Assembly (NCBI RefSeq): GCF_048128805.1
Contig: NC_136005.1
Coordinates: 18,998,260-19,062,259 of the forward strand
DNA length: 64,000 nt
Direction of reading: 5' to 3'
Source: Centroberyx gerrardi
Taxonomy: Eukaryota; Chordata; Actinopteri; Beryciformes; Berycidae
The position numbers and the translations under genes were made by a program. Below the pieces are notes generated by a model, which saw nothing but the letters and a program-made list of their open reading frames with translations, was not told where the DNA came from and searched no databases. Positions 33,640 to 45,989 of this stretch are shown piece after piece (within the stretch, counting starts at the first letter, position 1; the number at the start of each line of letters is the position of its first letter).

Positions 33640-36600
33640 ATGTCGTCCGCCTCTGTGCCGCCACCGAAATGCCTGCGGAAACCATTCGTGGTGCCTCATC
33701 GCCACATGTTTGGACCAGGACCTTCCAATGTACCTCCTCGCATCTTGGAGGCCGGGGCAAATCCCGTCATTGGACACATGCATCCAGAAATATTTCAGGT
33801 AAATTGGTGGGTTTTGCTCAATTACTAATCATGGAGCGATTGCCACAACACATCGCAATAAAACGGCAAATGAAAGTTGACTTTTACGCACAGACTTTGA
33901 CCCATAATTCTTTACCAATTAAAGAAGAAACCCTCTTTATAATCCGCATTGAAATACTTGTTGAACGAATCCAGTAGGGTACTGCAGTGCCTGACACCTT
34001 ACTGGAAAGCAAATTCTGAGTGATTTTATCTGCATATCTGGTGAAGATGATGGTGATAAATACACTCATATCTTAATTGTCTTCTTACCCCCAACATTTG
34101 CTCACTTTACAGATCATGAGTGACATCAAGAGTGGAATCCAGTACATTTTCCAGACTCACAACAACATGACCTTAGCTGTGAGCGGCACTGGCCACACTG
34201 CCATGGAGTGTGCCATCTTCAACGCAGTGGAGCCAGGAGAGAGTGTCCTGACTGCGGTCAACGGCATATGGGGGGAGCGAGCAGCGGAGATGGCCGAGAG
34301 GATAGGTGCTTTTGACACAGCATTTGCTATGCTTGCATAAGTGATGGAATACAAATCCCTTTGAGCTGAATCAGAAACAGAATATCATTGGTAACACTTT
34401 ACAATACTGGTAGACAAATAAGCATATACTAATAATATACTAATAATAGCTTAACATACCTATTTTTGTACATCCAACAGGTGCCAGAGTAAATACCATT
34501 GTTGCACCTCCTGGTGGCTGCTTCACTAATGAGGAAATTGAGCAGGTAATATTTCATAACACTCCATCCTTTTAGTCTTGTGTCATTTGGATGTAGCTCA
34601 GAGTCTGAGTGATCATGTTATTTCACCGTAGGCCTTGTCAAAACACAGGCCAGTCCTGTTCTTCCTTACACATGGAGAATCTTCTACGGGAGTCCTGCAT
34701 CCTTTAGATGGCATCGGAGACCTGTGCCATAAGTAAGATGCTGCTGCTCCTGCCTCCATCATCATCGCAACTGTAACAAATAACAGATAGTAGAAGAGAG
34801 AAGAGATAATAGCTGTGTCATGATTTGTGCCATGACTTTTCTCATTAGGCATAATTGCTTGTTCCTCGTCGACTCTGTGGCTTCAATGGGAGGGGCCCCT
34901 CTGTACATGGACAAGCAAGGTTTAGTATTCCATCAGGTCAATATGTCTGTTTTGTGGTGTATTATTAGTTTTGATGAAATATGTAAATGAGGATTTTGGA
35001 TCTTTGGGTTTGCAGGGATAGATATCCTATACACCGGCTCCCAAAAGGTTCTGAACGCACCTCCTGGTACGGCACCCATCTCCTTCAGTGAGAGAGCTTG
35101 GTGAGAAATGTATTTACTCTGCACGCCTATAAGTAACAATTTAAAATATATGCTAGCATGTGTATTTAAACCTGAATTTGTATCTATAGCCAGAAAGTAT
35201 TCAACCGGAAGACGAAGCCTGTGTCATTCTTCCTGGATCTGAGTTGGCTGGCAAACTACTGGGGATGTGATGGCAAGCCATCAAGACTGTAAGACATCCT
35301 TTTGTAATTCTGCAGACAGTATGAACTGATCACATTTCAAACATTGGTCTCATCTTTACCCATACTTGCAAAATTGTGTTGCTTTACCTGACAATACTGT
35401 ATTTGAGCTGTTATTCCTCTTTGTAGATATCACCACACAGGACCAATTTCTGCTTTTTACTCTCTGAGGGAGAGTCTGTGTATCCTTGCTGAAGAGGTGG
35501 GAAATGTGTTAGAACTGAATATTTTGATATTGCATCTGTCCTGTTAGTACATTGACGATGAGAGGAGAGAACAAAACTTCCCTCTTCACCTCCGTCACTC
35601 GGAGTTTTCCTGCTCGTCCAGTTTGAACCGGCAATTTTCCAGACACAAGCTTCTCTAACCTTCAGGCTGTTTTGTCCTACAAAGGCAAACAGCAGTAGCT
35701 ACTTTTTTGTGTGTTTTAAAGGTAAAAGGTTTTAGAATTCATATCATCAAAAAATACACTATTAAATGCAATCACATGATATACATTCCACCTCTGTACC
35801 TGCAATATCTTTTCAGGACAGGAGATAAACTGTTGACGCCATTTTCTCAGTTTCACTACTTAGGCAATTACTCTCGCTTTGTACGGCAGTAATTGTTCCC
35901 ACAGAAGAAGTGTAGACAATTTATGTATATTATGAATAATGTGGTAACTGTGTACGCTAGTTAGGCTACTAGTTTCTCCTTTGGCAGCTTAGTATGCTTA
36001 ACAGCTGTGTAATATGTCACTGCTCTGGGTCTTAAGCGGTTAAGTATCATGGGTAAATCATTTTTGGAATTACACTTTTTAACTGTGCTGTTCTGTTAGA
36101 TATCTGTAAGAAAGCATTTGTGCATTTCATTGTGCAAAATGTTGAAATTGCTGTCTATTTACATCTTTAAAATTATTTAGAGATTTAAATATTTTTGTAG
36201 AATATCTCAGGTGCAAATTACAAGACACACAAAGTGAAATGGATTATGCACGAATAAGCAGCTTCTGTATAAGGCTTTGACTGTGTCTCTGTGTTTATAC
36301 TATTTTGTTCTTCCTGTAAGGGTCTGGAAAATTCATGGGAAAGGCATGGAAAAGTGGCACAGTACTTCCACAATGGCCTAGAGAGCATGGGGCTCAAACT
36401 TTTTGTCAAAGAAAAAGTGAGTTTCAAGTATTCACTGCACAGCACATGTCTAACATAACCATTGAACCTGTGTATTTGTCTATCCACATGTACCTGCAAG
36501 TACTTTTTATAACAATAACCATAATATAAAACTATAATAAAGGGAAAAAACTATAATAATGTTACTATTACCTAGGTTTTAGTTTATGTTATTTCTCACT

Positions 36601-36976
36601 TTGATGGTTGTTACAGAATGCAAGGTTGCCCACAGTCACAACTATTGTTGCTCCTCCTGGATATGACTGGAAAGAGATCACAACCTACATCATGAAAACA
36701 CACAATTTAGAGATCTCTGGAGGGCTTGGGCCATCAGTTGGCTTGGTAAGAGAAAGAGATGGCTATTATATACCTAAGTATCAAGTCTTTTGTACCTGGC
36801 TAGACTGCTGCTCTACCAAGAAGTCTCCAAAATCCTGTCTAAGCCCCAGATGTTTTTGTTCTTCTCAGGTGTTGCGTGTGGGACTCATGGGATGTAACAG
36901 CAGCAAAGCCAATGTTGACATGGTGCTGGGAGCATTAAAAGATGCTCTTAAACACTGCCACAAGAGCAGAGTGTAA
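33640..36976 (+). CDS. agxt: agxt, alanine-glyoxylate (serine-pyruvate) aminotransferase
   Basis: PLP enzyme that transaminates glyoxylate to glycine using alanine (and serine to hydroxypyruvate), in peroxisomes and/or mitochondria of liver. Eleven exons: 33640-33798, 34113-34305, 34481-34545, 34632-34732, 34849-34919, 35016-35100, 35190-35288, 35427-35496, 36321-36416, 36617-36745, 36869-36976. Total 1,176 nt, 391 residues (human 392). Motifs: [12 protein letters not shown] near the N-terminus, [34 protein letters not shown], and the PLP lysine at K207 in [11 protein letters not shown]. The chosen ATG aligns with the human start. The C-terminal tripeptide is SRV, not a canonical peroxisomal SKL-type signal. 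The gene is intact and directly follows allantoinase on the same strand. Confidence 0.95.
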
Positions 36977-37047
36977 CATACCGCTGTTGCATGCTGGGTA
37001 GAAGATCCTGAATCAATGCAACTGTTGCTAAGGAAGAGACTGTGTCT

Positions 37048-37057
37048 AATAAATAAA
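37048..37057 (+). terminator. agxt: Poly(A) signals of agxt
   Basis: Two overlapping AATAAA hexamers about 72 bp after the stop codon, followed by a T-rich stretch. Confidence 0.75.
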
Positions 37058-37591
37058 CCATATTCTCCCTAGTTGTCTTTTGCTTTTTTTGCTTTTTTTT
37101 TCTCTCAAAACTATCTAAAACAACAGAGAATAATTTAGCTGGTTGTTTCAATACTTGAATAAACAGAGTGGATCTGTCCCATCTGTCCTCAAAAACATTG
37201 AAGTAACAGTTTGTTAACAGCAGGTGGCGGCCTGTGGTTAAAGCGCTGACGTCAGACACTTTCCATCTCTGCTTACGTATGCTTCATTGTTGTGAACACT
37301 ATTATTTGAATATAATTTAAATATTAATATTTTCAGTATAACACAATGAATATATAGGGCGACGAATAATTGCACATTTTCTGTACGATAATACATGACC
37401 AAAAAAAAAAAAAAAGAGAAACCGGAAGGAAGGAAGGAAGGGTCAACTCGTACTTCCTTATTGACAGTTTGCGTCAGGAAAAGGCGCGCAAATGGTCACA
37501 GTGACGGACTAGTCTGCGATTTACAGAGGCTTACTCGTTAGTCTCCATCTGTAAAACAGACGACAACAACACTAACACACTCTTTGGAGCC
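37058..37591. other. Intergenic: agxt 3' end to dtymk start
   Basis: About 530 bp that must hold the dtymk promoter and 5' UTR. A GGAA-rich purine run (37420-37442) lies about 150 bp before the ATG. The Kozak context of the dtymk ATG (GCCATGG) is strong. No TATA box evident. Confidence 0.5.
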
Positions 37592-38857
37592 ATGGCATGT
37601 AAAAGAGGAGCGCTCATTGTGCTGGAGGGAGTGGACAAGGCCGGGAAAACGACCCAGTGCAGCAAGCTAGTGCAGGCTTTGCAACAAAGTGGTCGACCAG
37701 CTGAGATGATGAGATTCCCCGGTGAGATTTCTTTTCTTTGCATGTAATATCTAGAGACATTTTGAAACAACGTTACTCCACCCAGACTGTGCATTACACA
37801 TGACTATCTGTTCAACCTGTCATCGTCTGGGTTTCCGTGACAGACAGAACTACAACGATCGGGCAGCTGATCAGCGCCTATCTTGAAAAGAAAAGCGACT
37901 TGGAGGACCACACCGTACACTTACTGTTCTCTGCAAACCGCTGGGAACTTGTGTAAGGAACAGTTAATAACATAAGTCTGTTCTTAGTATTCTGCTACAT
38001 AAGCACACGGCCACCTTGGTAGTAAAATAACAGGTGATTATAATCAAATGACTGCCACAGTAAAACACCATATTGGGAGGAAATGCATGTGACATCATGG
38101 GAATACTATGAATATTATGAAGGATACAGACTCTAAACTGCATAACGCATATTGTTTCAGTCATCAGCTTTGATAGGTTGCCTGTGTTCAGCCTGTATTA
38201 GGTAAGTGCCTGTGTTCTTTGTGCAACATCATGATCAAAGTTACTCTGTGATCCCCAGGCCTTTAATGAAGAAGAAGCTGGATCAAGGTACCACTCTGGT
38301 TATAGATAGGTATGCCTTCTCTGGAGCTGCTTTCACCAGTGCCAAGCCAGTGAGTCTTTTTGCAACCTCTCAACCTGCATGCATCCAGCTTATCAGACTG
38401 TGTGTGTGTTTGTCAGGAGCCAAGCTTGACACTTCTGCTCTACACACAGGGTTTCTGTCTGGACTGGTGCATGAAGCCTGACGTGGGACTGCCAAAGCCA
38501 GACCTGGTGATGTTCCTGCAGCTGAATCCCTCTGAGGCCGCTCTCAGGGGTCAGTTTGGAGAGGAGAGATATGAGACCAGTGTTTTCCAAAGAGCCGTCC
38601 AACAGAAATTTGAACAACTGATGAAGGATCCCTCAGTCAACTGGCAGGTATGAGGCAGGGTGCTGTGAAGATTTGACTTACGGATACTTAAATCTGCAGA
38701 AACTCGACACATCTTACGATATAAATGTCTATGCTGTCTCTTCTAGGTAATCGATGCTTCTCAAAGTGTTGAGGATGTGCACACGGACATCAAGACCCAT
38801 ACCTTAAATGCTATCAACACAGCTGAGAATCAGCCACTTGGACAGCTGTGGAAGTGA
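37592..38857 (+). CDS. dtymk: dtymk, thymidylate kinase
   Basis: Phosphorylates dTMP to dTDP in dTTP synthesis. Five coding exons: 37592-37721, 37844-37952, 38259-38349, 38450-38647, 38747-38857. Total 639 nt, 212 residues, the same length as human. Motifs: P-loop [11 protein letters not shown] (residues 12-22), [18 protein letters not shown], the D96-R97-Y98 motif ([12 protein letters not shown]), [15 protein letters not shown] and C-terminal PLGQLWK. All five splice junctions are GT-AG with compatible phases. Convergent with atg4b, the two stop codons being about 850 bp apart. Confidence 0.96.
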
Positions 38858-39082
38858 ACCTGCAGTCTGGGCTACACTGTTTTAAGTCAAGGAAGTCCAT
38901 ATCAGCACTAAATTCCTCTCCATTGGACCACACTATTTGCTAAGTCTTCTTTTTCACTTGACATTGCTTGGTTGAGGACAGCTGGGGGAAAAAACTTGAT
39001 TCTGACTTGGACGTGCTTTCATATTTTCTTGGGATAGATGAGAAATATGCCAGAAATATTGCCAAATGTCAAAGAGCTGTAT

Positions 39083-39088
39083 TTTATT
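39083..39088 (-). terminator. atg4b: Candidate poly(A) signal of atg4b
   Basis: First AATAAA on the minus strand downstream of the atg4b stop (about 620 bp away). It lies inside the inferred dtymk 3' UTR, implying overlapping convergent transcripts. Confidence 0.4.
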
Positions 39089-39158
39089 TGAACATTTTAA
39101 TCCTCTTTTCCATTACATGTCTATTGTTCTTTCACCGGTCTACATATTGTGTTGAGTA

Positions 39159-39164
39159 AATAAA
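39159..39164 (+). terminator. dtymk: Poly(A) signal of dtymk
   Basis: AATAAA about 300 bp after the stop, followed by a second TAAATAAT. Confidence 0.65.
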
Positions 39165-39709
39165 TAATCTTCAAATCAACTAGTGTACAGATTTTAGACT
39201 TGACAAGGATACTTTGCATGAACAATTAATACAACTTGGTCTGCAAATCTGACTAAATTTGGTTTCATTACAGGCTGTTACAGACTTCAGATATTAGTGA
39301 CAAACTGCGTAAGCCATGGGTGTCATGAACCATTGTGTGTCTAAACAACATAAACTGTTATGGCAATTCTGCTTATGGAGTCAGGGAAAGGCACCATATC
39401 ACTTCAAAATAAACATTTAAAGTGTTAAGACTCAAATGGAAACACATTTATGTGAAGATGTGCATACAGAATTTATCCTGAGCTCCTGCTACTGCCTCCC
39501 ACCAGGCAGTCTCCATGTTGGATACAGAGAGCATTCAGAGGCTGTTAAGAAGAACGCTGTGTGACACACATGACTACACCATTGGTGCTGGACTGGCTCG
39601 AGAGGTCACCAGTAATCTTCATCCCCTTTGGCTTCCCTTCTGATGCAGAGAAGAGACAGAGAATCTTTTGCCTACTGTCGAGAACAGTAACTCATTGTTC
39701 ATATGTTCC

Positions 39710-42700
39710 TCACAGGGACAGGATCTCAAACTCTTCGTCCTCCGAATCAAAGAACCGCTCCAACCTGTCGGAGTCCGAGAAATCTGCATAGAAGAGGGGG
39801 TCAGGAGGTTGAGAAAAAAAAAGTGTGATTAAAATACATTTTCACGAGAATGTATAGATATTTCCACAAAAATAAGGTTTGTAAAAAAATGCAGTGTACT
39901 TACCAGGAGTGAGGTTAAGGACGTCCACACTGACCATGTGAGAGGGCTGACTGTCTACTAGTTCAAACATGGGCAAGCCTCCTCTGTTGCAGGACAGCTA
40001 CAAAATAGGGCACATCATTTCATGACATAAATGTTCCTGTAACGGGCTACTGATCCTATATTTAACAACTATTACACAAGTCAGAAAAGCAACAAGTGAC
40101 CATAGAGACTTACCCTTCGAATGCGCATACACCAGTCATCAAACTCATCCTCCGTTTTGCAGAAGAAACCCTGGCAAACACCAGAAAACAGAATATCTGT
40201 TGAACAGCTGTGGAACATCTGAGTTAGTGTAAAGATATTTCAGCCTGCTCACATTCACATTTAACAATAGGCAGTTTCTTCAGATACAGCTGGGCATAAC
40301 TCTTTGATGTCATTTGTGATGTGTTGGTTTGAGATACAGAGCTCTGCCCTATATAACCCTCCCAGGGATTCCTACCGCTGCGATGGATGGGTCCAGTTCA
40401 CAGATGTGCATGCGGCAGGGTGGGTGCTGACTATGGTACGTCTCATCGGGGACCTGGCCGTCTTCACATGGCTCCACTGCAGGCTGTGTGGTGTGCGGGT
40501 CTAAATAGATGAGTTCCTCTCCTGAATGTTGAAAGAGAGACGAGCGTGTTGAGAACCAGCTTGTTCTCCTGCTGACAGTAAAAATCAAGTGGCGAGCATG
40601 AGTTGCTTACAGTGCACAGTTGAGTGTTAATTTCACTAACACAGAGACTGAACATACCGACATAACCAATGAAGTAATGGGCACTGTTGGGCTTTCCCCC
40701 AATAACGCCCAGGGACTGAGGCAGCATGAAGCATTGCTGTGAACAGAGACAATAAGAGGGTTTATCTGACCCCAGCTATGACTGAATTTGCCTCAATTTA
40801 ACTCAAGTAGTGGTTGTGTCTCAAGGGGGCTTCTTCAGCCTGTTCTGAGGCAGAGGGTTTTTTTTGCCACCCATGCAGATTTGTTTTTCTCCTACCCAAT
40901 TGTGGAGAGGAAGAGGTGTTTTACACAAGGGCTACAGGCAGGTGGATACCCCATACAGATGTCTAAACACATGTGACAAAGGAAACTAGAGAAATGCAAT
41001 TTCTGATTTTGCAAATCAAGTTTCTGATGACATTGCCCATGTTTGAAAAAAACACTCCAAAAAAAACATGCATTCTTGTGGCAATTTCCCCCCATAGAAA
41101 ACCTATGAGATGAGAAAACTATCTATTCTAGTTAATATAATAGCTCTACAGTGTAAATATATACCTTGAAGTACCTCACCTTCAGGGTTTCGATGTAGGC
41201 CTCATTTATATCACTCAGGCCCAGCCTGAGCGGGATGAGGAGGACCAGAGGTTTCCAGAGGGCCGTCTCTTCCTCAGCCAGAGCGCAGGCTCCCTCTAGG
41301 CAGCCGTTCAGCTCCCCCGCTCCCTCCGGCTCAGCACAGGCTCCTCCAAAGTCCAGCCAAGGCATACAAAGACGTTCTGCAGTGAAAAAATAACCACAAA
41401 GCATTAACCTTTGTAAAAAATAGTGTAGACACAGGGATGGGCTTGAAGACCTTGTAATGACATACCTATTCAAGTGAATAGCGGTTAATAACTGTTAATC
41501 AAGTACATTTCATCTAAAAACATAACTTTTAGTGTTCAATAATTTACCCAGACTGTCACTGCTGTCCCCTCTAACTATTAAAAAGTTCTGATGATAACCA
41601 TTTCATTCAATTTTTGAGCTTGTGGTTACAATACTTTTATATTTCCATATTTCTCTTTTTGTCTACAGAGAGGTGCATTTTGTCTGAGGTTGCTGACTCT
41701 GACTTCCTTTACAGTAGTTTCAGTTTGAACAGGCCAAAAAAGAGCCACTCTCTTATACAACCTTGTTCTGAGAAACAATTTTGTAGCTTATACCTGTAAG
41801 TGGTGTTTGCAATTGCAACTATATAAGGACATGGCAATAGATTTTGGAGAGTTACAACCCATTTCCAAACCCTCTGTAATAAAAGGAAAGGAAATTGAAT
41901 TGGACAGCTAAATCTTTGAGAGGCATGTGAGAGCCAGTGCCATTCTCAACTGATCCAGTCACCTCCTTAAATGGCAGTTTGAGCTGATGTCCTCTGGGTG
42001 CCACAACACAAGTACCAGGGACTCATTTATCCCTCCCTGCAATTTGATTGGTTAATTTGCACTAGCAATGATGTAGCATCTTATGCCTATATAAAAAACT
42101 ATTTATTGCACTCTATTGAGCTGTTGACTCCTTGTCTGGTCTTATTAACTGATGTTGGCCCGTATATGTTGTAGTAACTTGTTGTAGTTTTTTTTCTTAT
42201 TTTATTGTGTGTTTTAACTAAACCCTGTCTGCAAAGCAAATTTCCCTCGTGGGTCAATAAAGTCTGAAGTTAATTTAATTGTATCATCAGCAACAAAGAA
42301 TCTCTTCTTAAAACTCTGTAGGCGGTCTGTGCTACAAAAACAAATCAAGCTTTTAAGTCTCTATTTATCTATTGGCTAAATACATTTTATGACCAAATTT
42401 GTAGCTTATGTTAACAAAACCCTCACTGCCGTAGCCAGTTTAGCATTAGGTGATGCAGTAGACCGATAGAGAGGTTGTCTACGCATAGTTCTGAGTAGGC
42501 CTATTCAGGTGTAAAATACTGATATTAGCCATACAGCTACTTTACACTGTAGTGAAATTATAAACATACTAATTTGCCAAAACAATCATGTGATGGAAGC
42601 TTTCCACCTAAACAGCATTCCATGTCTTCTTTAAATAATTGCACATGAAAAAGTACCGAAATGCTATCTTTGGACTAATTTGGTCTTCTTTTTTTTTACC

Positions 42701-45700
42701 CCAACTCAGATAAATTCCTGGATGATTTTTCCTGTAATTGGAACTTGGTCTTGTAATTGAGTAAGATTTTGTTGAAATGATGCTACTTATAACTGTGTAA
42801 ACATTATGTTGACACTACCAATCTCTACACAGACCGCAGTTTAACCTAGAGTACAAGTAGAGGAGTGACATTTAAACTGTTTATGCTAATGAATGATAAC
42901 AGGAGGGGAAAAAAGTAACAACTCCACTCACTGATCTCCTCGATGACCACAGTGTTGTCCATTGCCACATGTACAACTAATCGGCTCCACGAGTCAAACA
43001 TTGCCAGTTTCCTGAGAGAAAGACAGCACACTGAGCCACATTTTTTTCCCAAGTCCTTCCATGTTTTCAGATGCTTTTTAACTTCCTCTCACTATAGTTT
43101 CTAATCTCTTTTTTTTAAATTGTCAGACAGTGGGGCATTGGTATATGGAAAGAGTAAAAAAAAGAGACAAGACAGTAAAATATGATGCAACTCTCATGTG
43201 ACTCACTGCATCTCAGTGTGTGTAGTGATTATCTGTAGCATTCAGCTGCTTCAGAACAGCACTTACTTTAAAACCTGGGCCACTGTGTTTGGTCCATACC
43301 ACTGGCCTATGGACTTTCCCTCTCCAACTCCCATCTGGGCTGCAGCATTTTAGAAAAAACAACAATTTTATGGAAATTATTTCAGGATTATCTAAGCAGG
43401 CCCTTTGTCATAAATGGATAGGTTTGACAGTCAATGCTTACCGATCTGATGGATGGAATAGTAGCTGTCTTTCTTGTCAATGAAGGCATTGAGAATACTG
43501 ATGTATTCTTCTCTTTGTTTCTGGCCTCTTACCCATCTCCAGTCTGCTGAACAATTAGCCAGTTATCAAGGCTGCTTAAAACAAGCTCTTCATGGTATAG
43601 TCTACTCACTTGAGAATAGCAGTCTGTGCCAGACAGTGCTGAAAATCACTTGATTAAAAGGTTATGTCTAAAGTAAGAGATGAGCTAGACTTGTTTCTGT
43701 CAAGATCTCAAATGATGGGGACTGACTGTATCAAGGAAAGATTTTTTTGTATTTTCAAAGGAGTCATACCTCTGCCTAAATGTCTACAGACCAAGGCCTC
43801 GCCAAGGATCATCTGGCCACACCGTAACATACATCCCCAACCTGTATCCGATGTTGGTCCTGTCCCCCCTGTAACACAATCAACTGTCAAGCATTAGATA
43901 CACTTTGAAGGTACATGAACAAACCCAGATTACTCAAAAAGTGCTGTTGAGGGGCGACATTGGCTGTCTTAACTTACCAATTGGCTGGAAGTTTTTTCTG
44001 TACGTGAACCACAGTCGTGAAGTGACATCTGATAAAATCTCATCTTTCTCTAAATGAAAAATCAGAAATCAGCATATGACAATACATCCACATCCACACA
44101 AGTGTTTGGCTGCTGTGCTTCTATGACTTCATCCACTAGCCCATAAATGACTGGTATCTCTCTCTCTCTTGCTCTTTCTTTCTCCATCACTTACTTAATC
44201 AGTGACACTCTCACTCTCTCTCACACTCACACACACCACTATGACAACTAGCCTACATCTTCTACAGTCCTACCTGTGAGTGCATTGAATTCTTTCCCTA
44301 AGATCCACACAGGGTCTGAGGTCTCAGGAAAATCTTCAAACTCTCCAAAACGAAGTGTGTCGTATGTCAATGTAGCTGGAAAAACAAGAAGACATGAGTC
44401 AGTTGTGAATCTGTTGGAAGCACCTGACAAAAGGAGAGTGTCCTCATTATCATTTTGCTAAGCACTGGCCACTTTCTGCAGCTGATGACTGTGAGGATGA
44501 AGGATGAAGTGTCCACAAGCTGCCCTGACAGACTTGAGACCCGCATAGTGAGTAAGGAGGCCTCTCTTCAACTGAAGGAGCCTGGATTCATGCATGCATG
44601 GCGCCAGAGGGCATTCACCCAGCTTAAGTGTCATTGAGCAAGACACTGAAATCCCTATCAGCTCCAGGAGTGCTGTTCTGTAGTTGGCCTAGACCTTTGA
44701 CCTCCTATGAAAGGGAGCAGAGAACTTCCTTATGGGGATCAATAAATCAACTATCACGATGACATCATTAAAAAGTCTCCCTTGTGCAATCTGTTATTAT
44801 ATTTAAAAATATATATACTTAATCAGAAGTTTTTCCAATATTCATGCTACCCACAAAAAGCAGCAGTTATGTGGCACTGAAGTGTCCCTAAAGCACTTAG
44901 TAAGGCAGCATTCAAAGGCAACCTCAAAAAAGTGTTTTTGTTTTTTTTTGTAATGGGAAAAGGCAATCACAATTATGGACTGTAAGTGTAGACTTTTTCA
45001 TTGCAATTAGGATGATTACTGGGCTCATAGCCAGGTCTAAAATTTGGCACAGTGGTTTATGGACACCAGTTAAGGGTAGAGAGTTCCCTGCTTTTGAAAA
45101 AAACCGTTAGGCCCACTGATGCCTGTTATGTTACGTTGCGAAATGTATCTCTATGTATCTAATGTATTTTAATACTGATTAGAGCTTTCTACAATGTAGT
45201 CTATGTTACATTCACAAAAAAGGAATAACAAGAGAAAGCAAAAGATGGTTGACTAGCTACCTGTCTGATTACCAATAGTTAGCTTGGACACTTCACTAGA
45301 CATAAAAAGCAGTTGTGTGCTTCACAGGCTCACGGATAAAGACATAGCTAAAAATTGTTTAATTGGATCTATCCGTTGTATAGTTACGAAAGAGAAAGGT
45401 TGTTCAGTTTCTATGAGTATTGTAACCTAAATCAGTCTAACGTTAGTAGCAAAATTGGGTTGGTATAGCAGAAGTAGTCTCTCAAGTCGAGACCTTGGAT
45501 AGCATTGGATAGCTAATAGTTGCCTAATGACTCTTATGGTGACAGTGCATCGATAGGGATGTCTCATCTTGGGCGTAACGTTAGCATAAACAGTCAAACC
45601 AAGGACAGGCGGCAAGTTACTGATAGCGAAATAGCATCCTGTGAAACAATCATGGATGACGTGTGGACACCATACATTGGGCTATGAAGTTGTACAACCA

Positions 45701-45989
45701 GCTGTCAATACGAGGAATCCACAAGATATACCAATAACAGTTAGCTAACGTCAGCTAGCAGTTAGCTAGTCATCACGTTAGCAGGCTAACGTTAACGAGG
45801 CTAAAGAAAGCAATAGGGGGTCTGTGTCTTGGATTGACAATTGGAGTTGGCTATTTTTTCATGACAGATTCGGAGATCTGCTGCCAAGAATAAAATACCC
45901 GTACTGTGAATATTCTGTGGCCAGGTTAGCTAGCTAAAGGGGAGAAAACCCCAGTTATTTGCTCCAAAATCTTGCCTACCTGCATCCAT
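39710..45989 (-). CDS. atg4b: atg4b, ATG8-processing cysteine protease
   Basis: Cytosolic protease that trims LC3/GABARAP C-termini and removes them from phosphatidylethanolamine during autophagy. Thirteen coding exons: 45980-45989 (only 10 nt), 44274-44375, 43978-44049, 43770-43868, 43442-43543, 43267-43339, 42932-43011, 41180-41376, 40658-40736, 40376-40521, 40114-40170, 39904-39997, 39710-39783. Total 1,185 nt, 394 residues (human 393). Catalytic triad visible: Cys74 in [12 protein letters not shown], and Asp279/His281 in [21 protein letters not shown] and [16 protein letters not shown] are conserved. The tail EFEILSL carries a C-terminal LIR-type motif (FEIL) that binds LC3. Exon 8 holds the variable acidic insert ([15 protein letters not shown]) before [14 protein letters not shown]. 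Confidence 0.96.
42170..42270 (+). repeat. LINE 3'-tail-like fragment in an atg4b intron
   Basis: Reads CTGTCTGCAAAGCAAATTT...CGTGGGTCAATAAAGT, the typical 3' end of L2/Rex-like fish elements. No coding part remains. Confidence 0.5.
44460..44750 (+). repeat. SINE/LINE-tail-like interspersed repeat in atg4b intron 1
   Basis: Contains CATTGAGCAAGACACTGAA and ends ACTTCCTTATGGGGATCAATAAA, both typical of fish L2-related SINE and LINE tails. Boundaries and family not certain. Confidence 0.5.

Noticed and set aside
33519-33977. 152-codon ORF as a separate gene before agxt
   Set aside because: It overlaps agxt exon 1 in the wrong frame and shows no homology; kept only as a possible uORF.
45740-45810. 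Cluster of GTTAGC/GCTAACG words as a regulatory array in atg4b intron 1
   Set aside because: Low-complexity TAACGTTA-rich sequence is widespread near fish promoters; spacing is irregular and no specific factor site can be argued.
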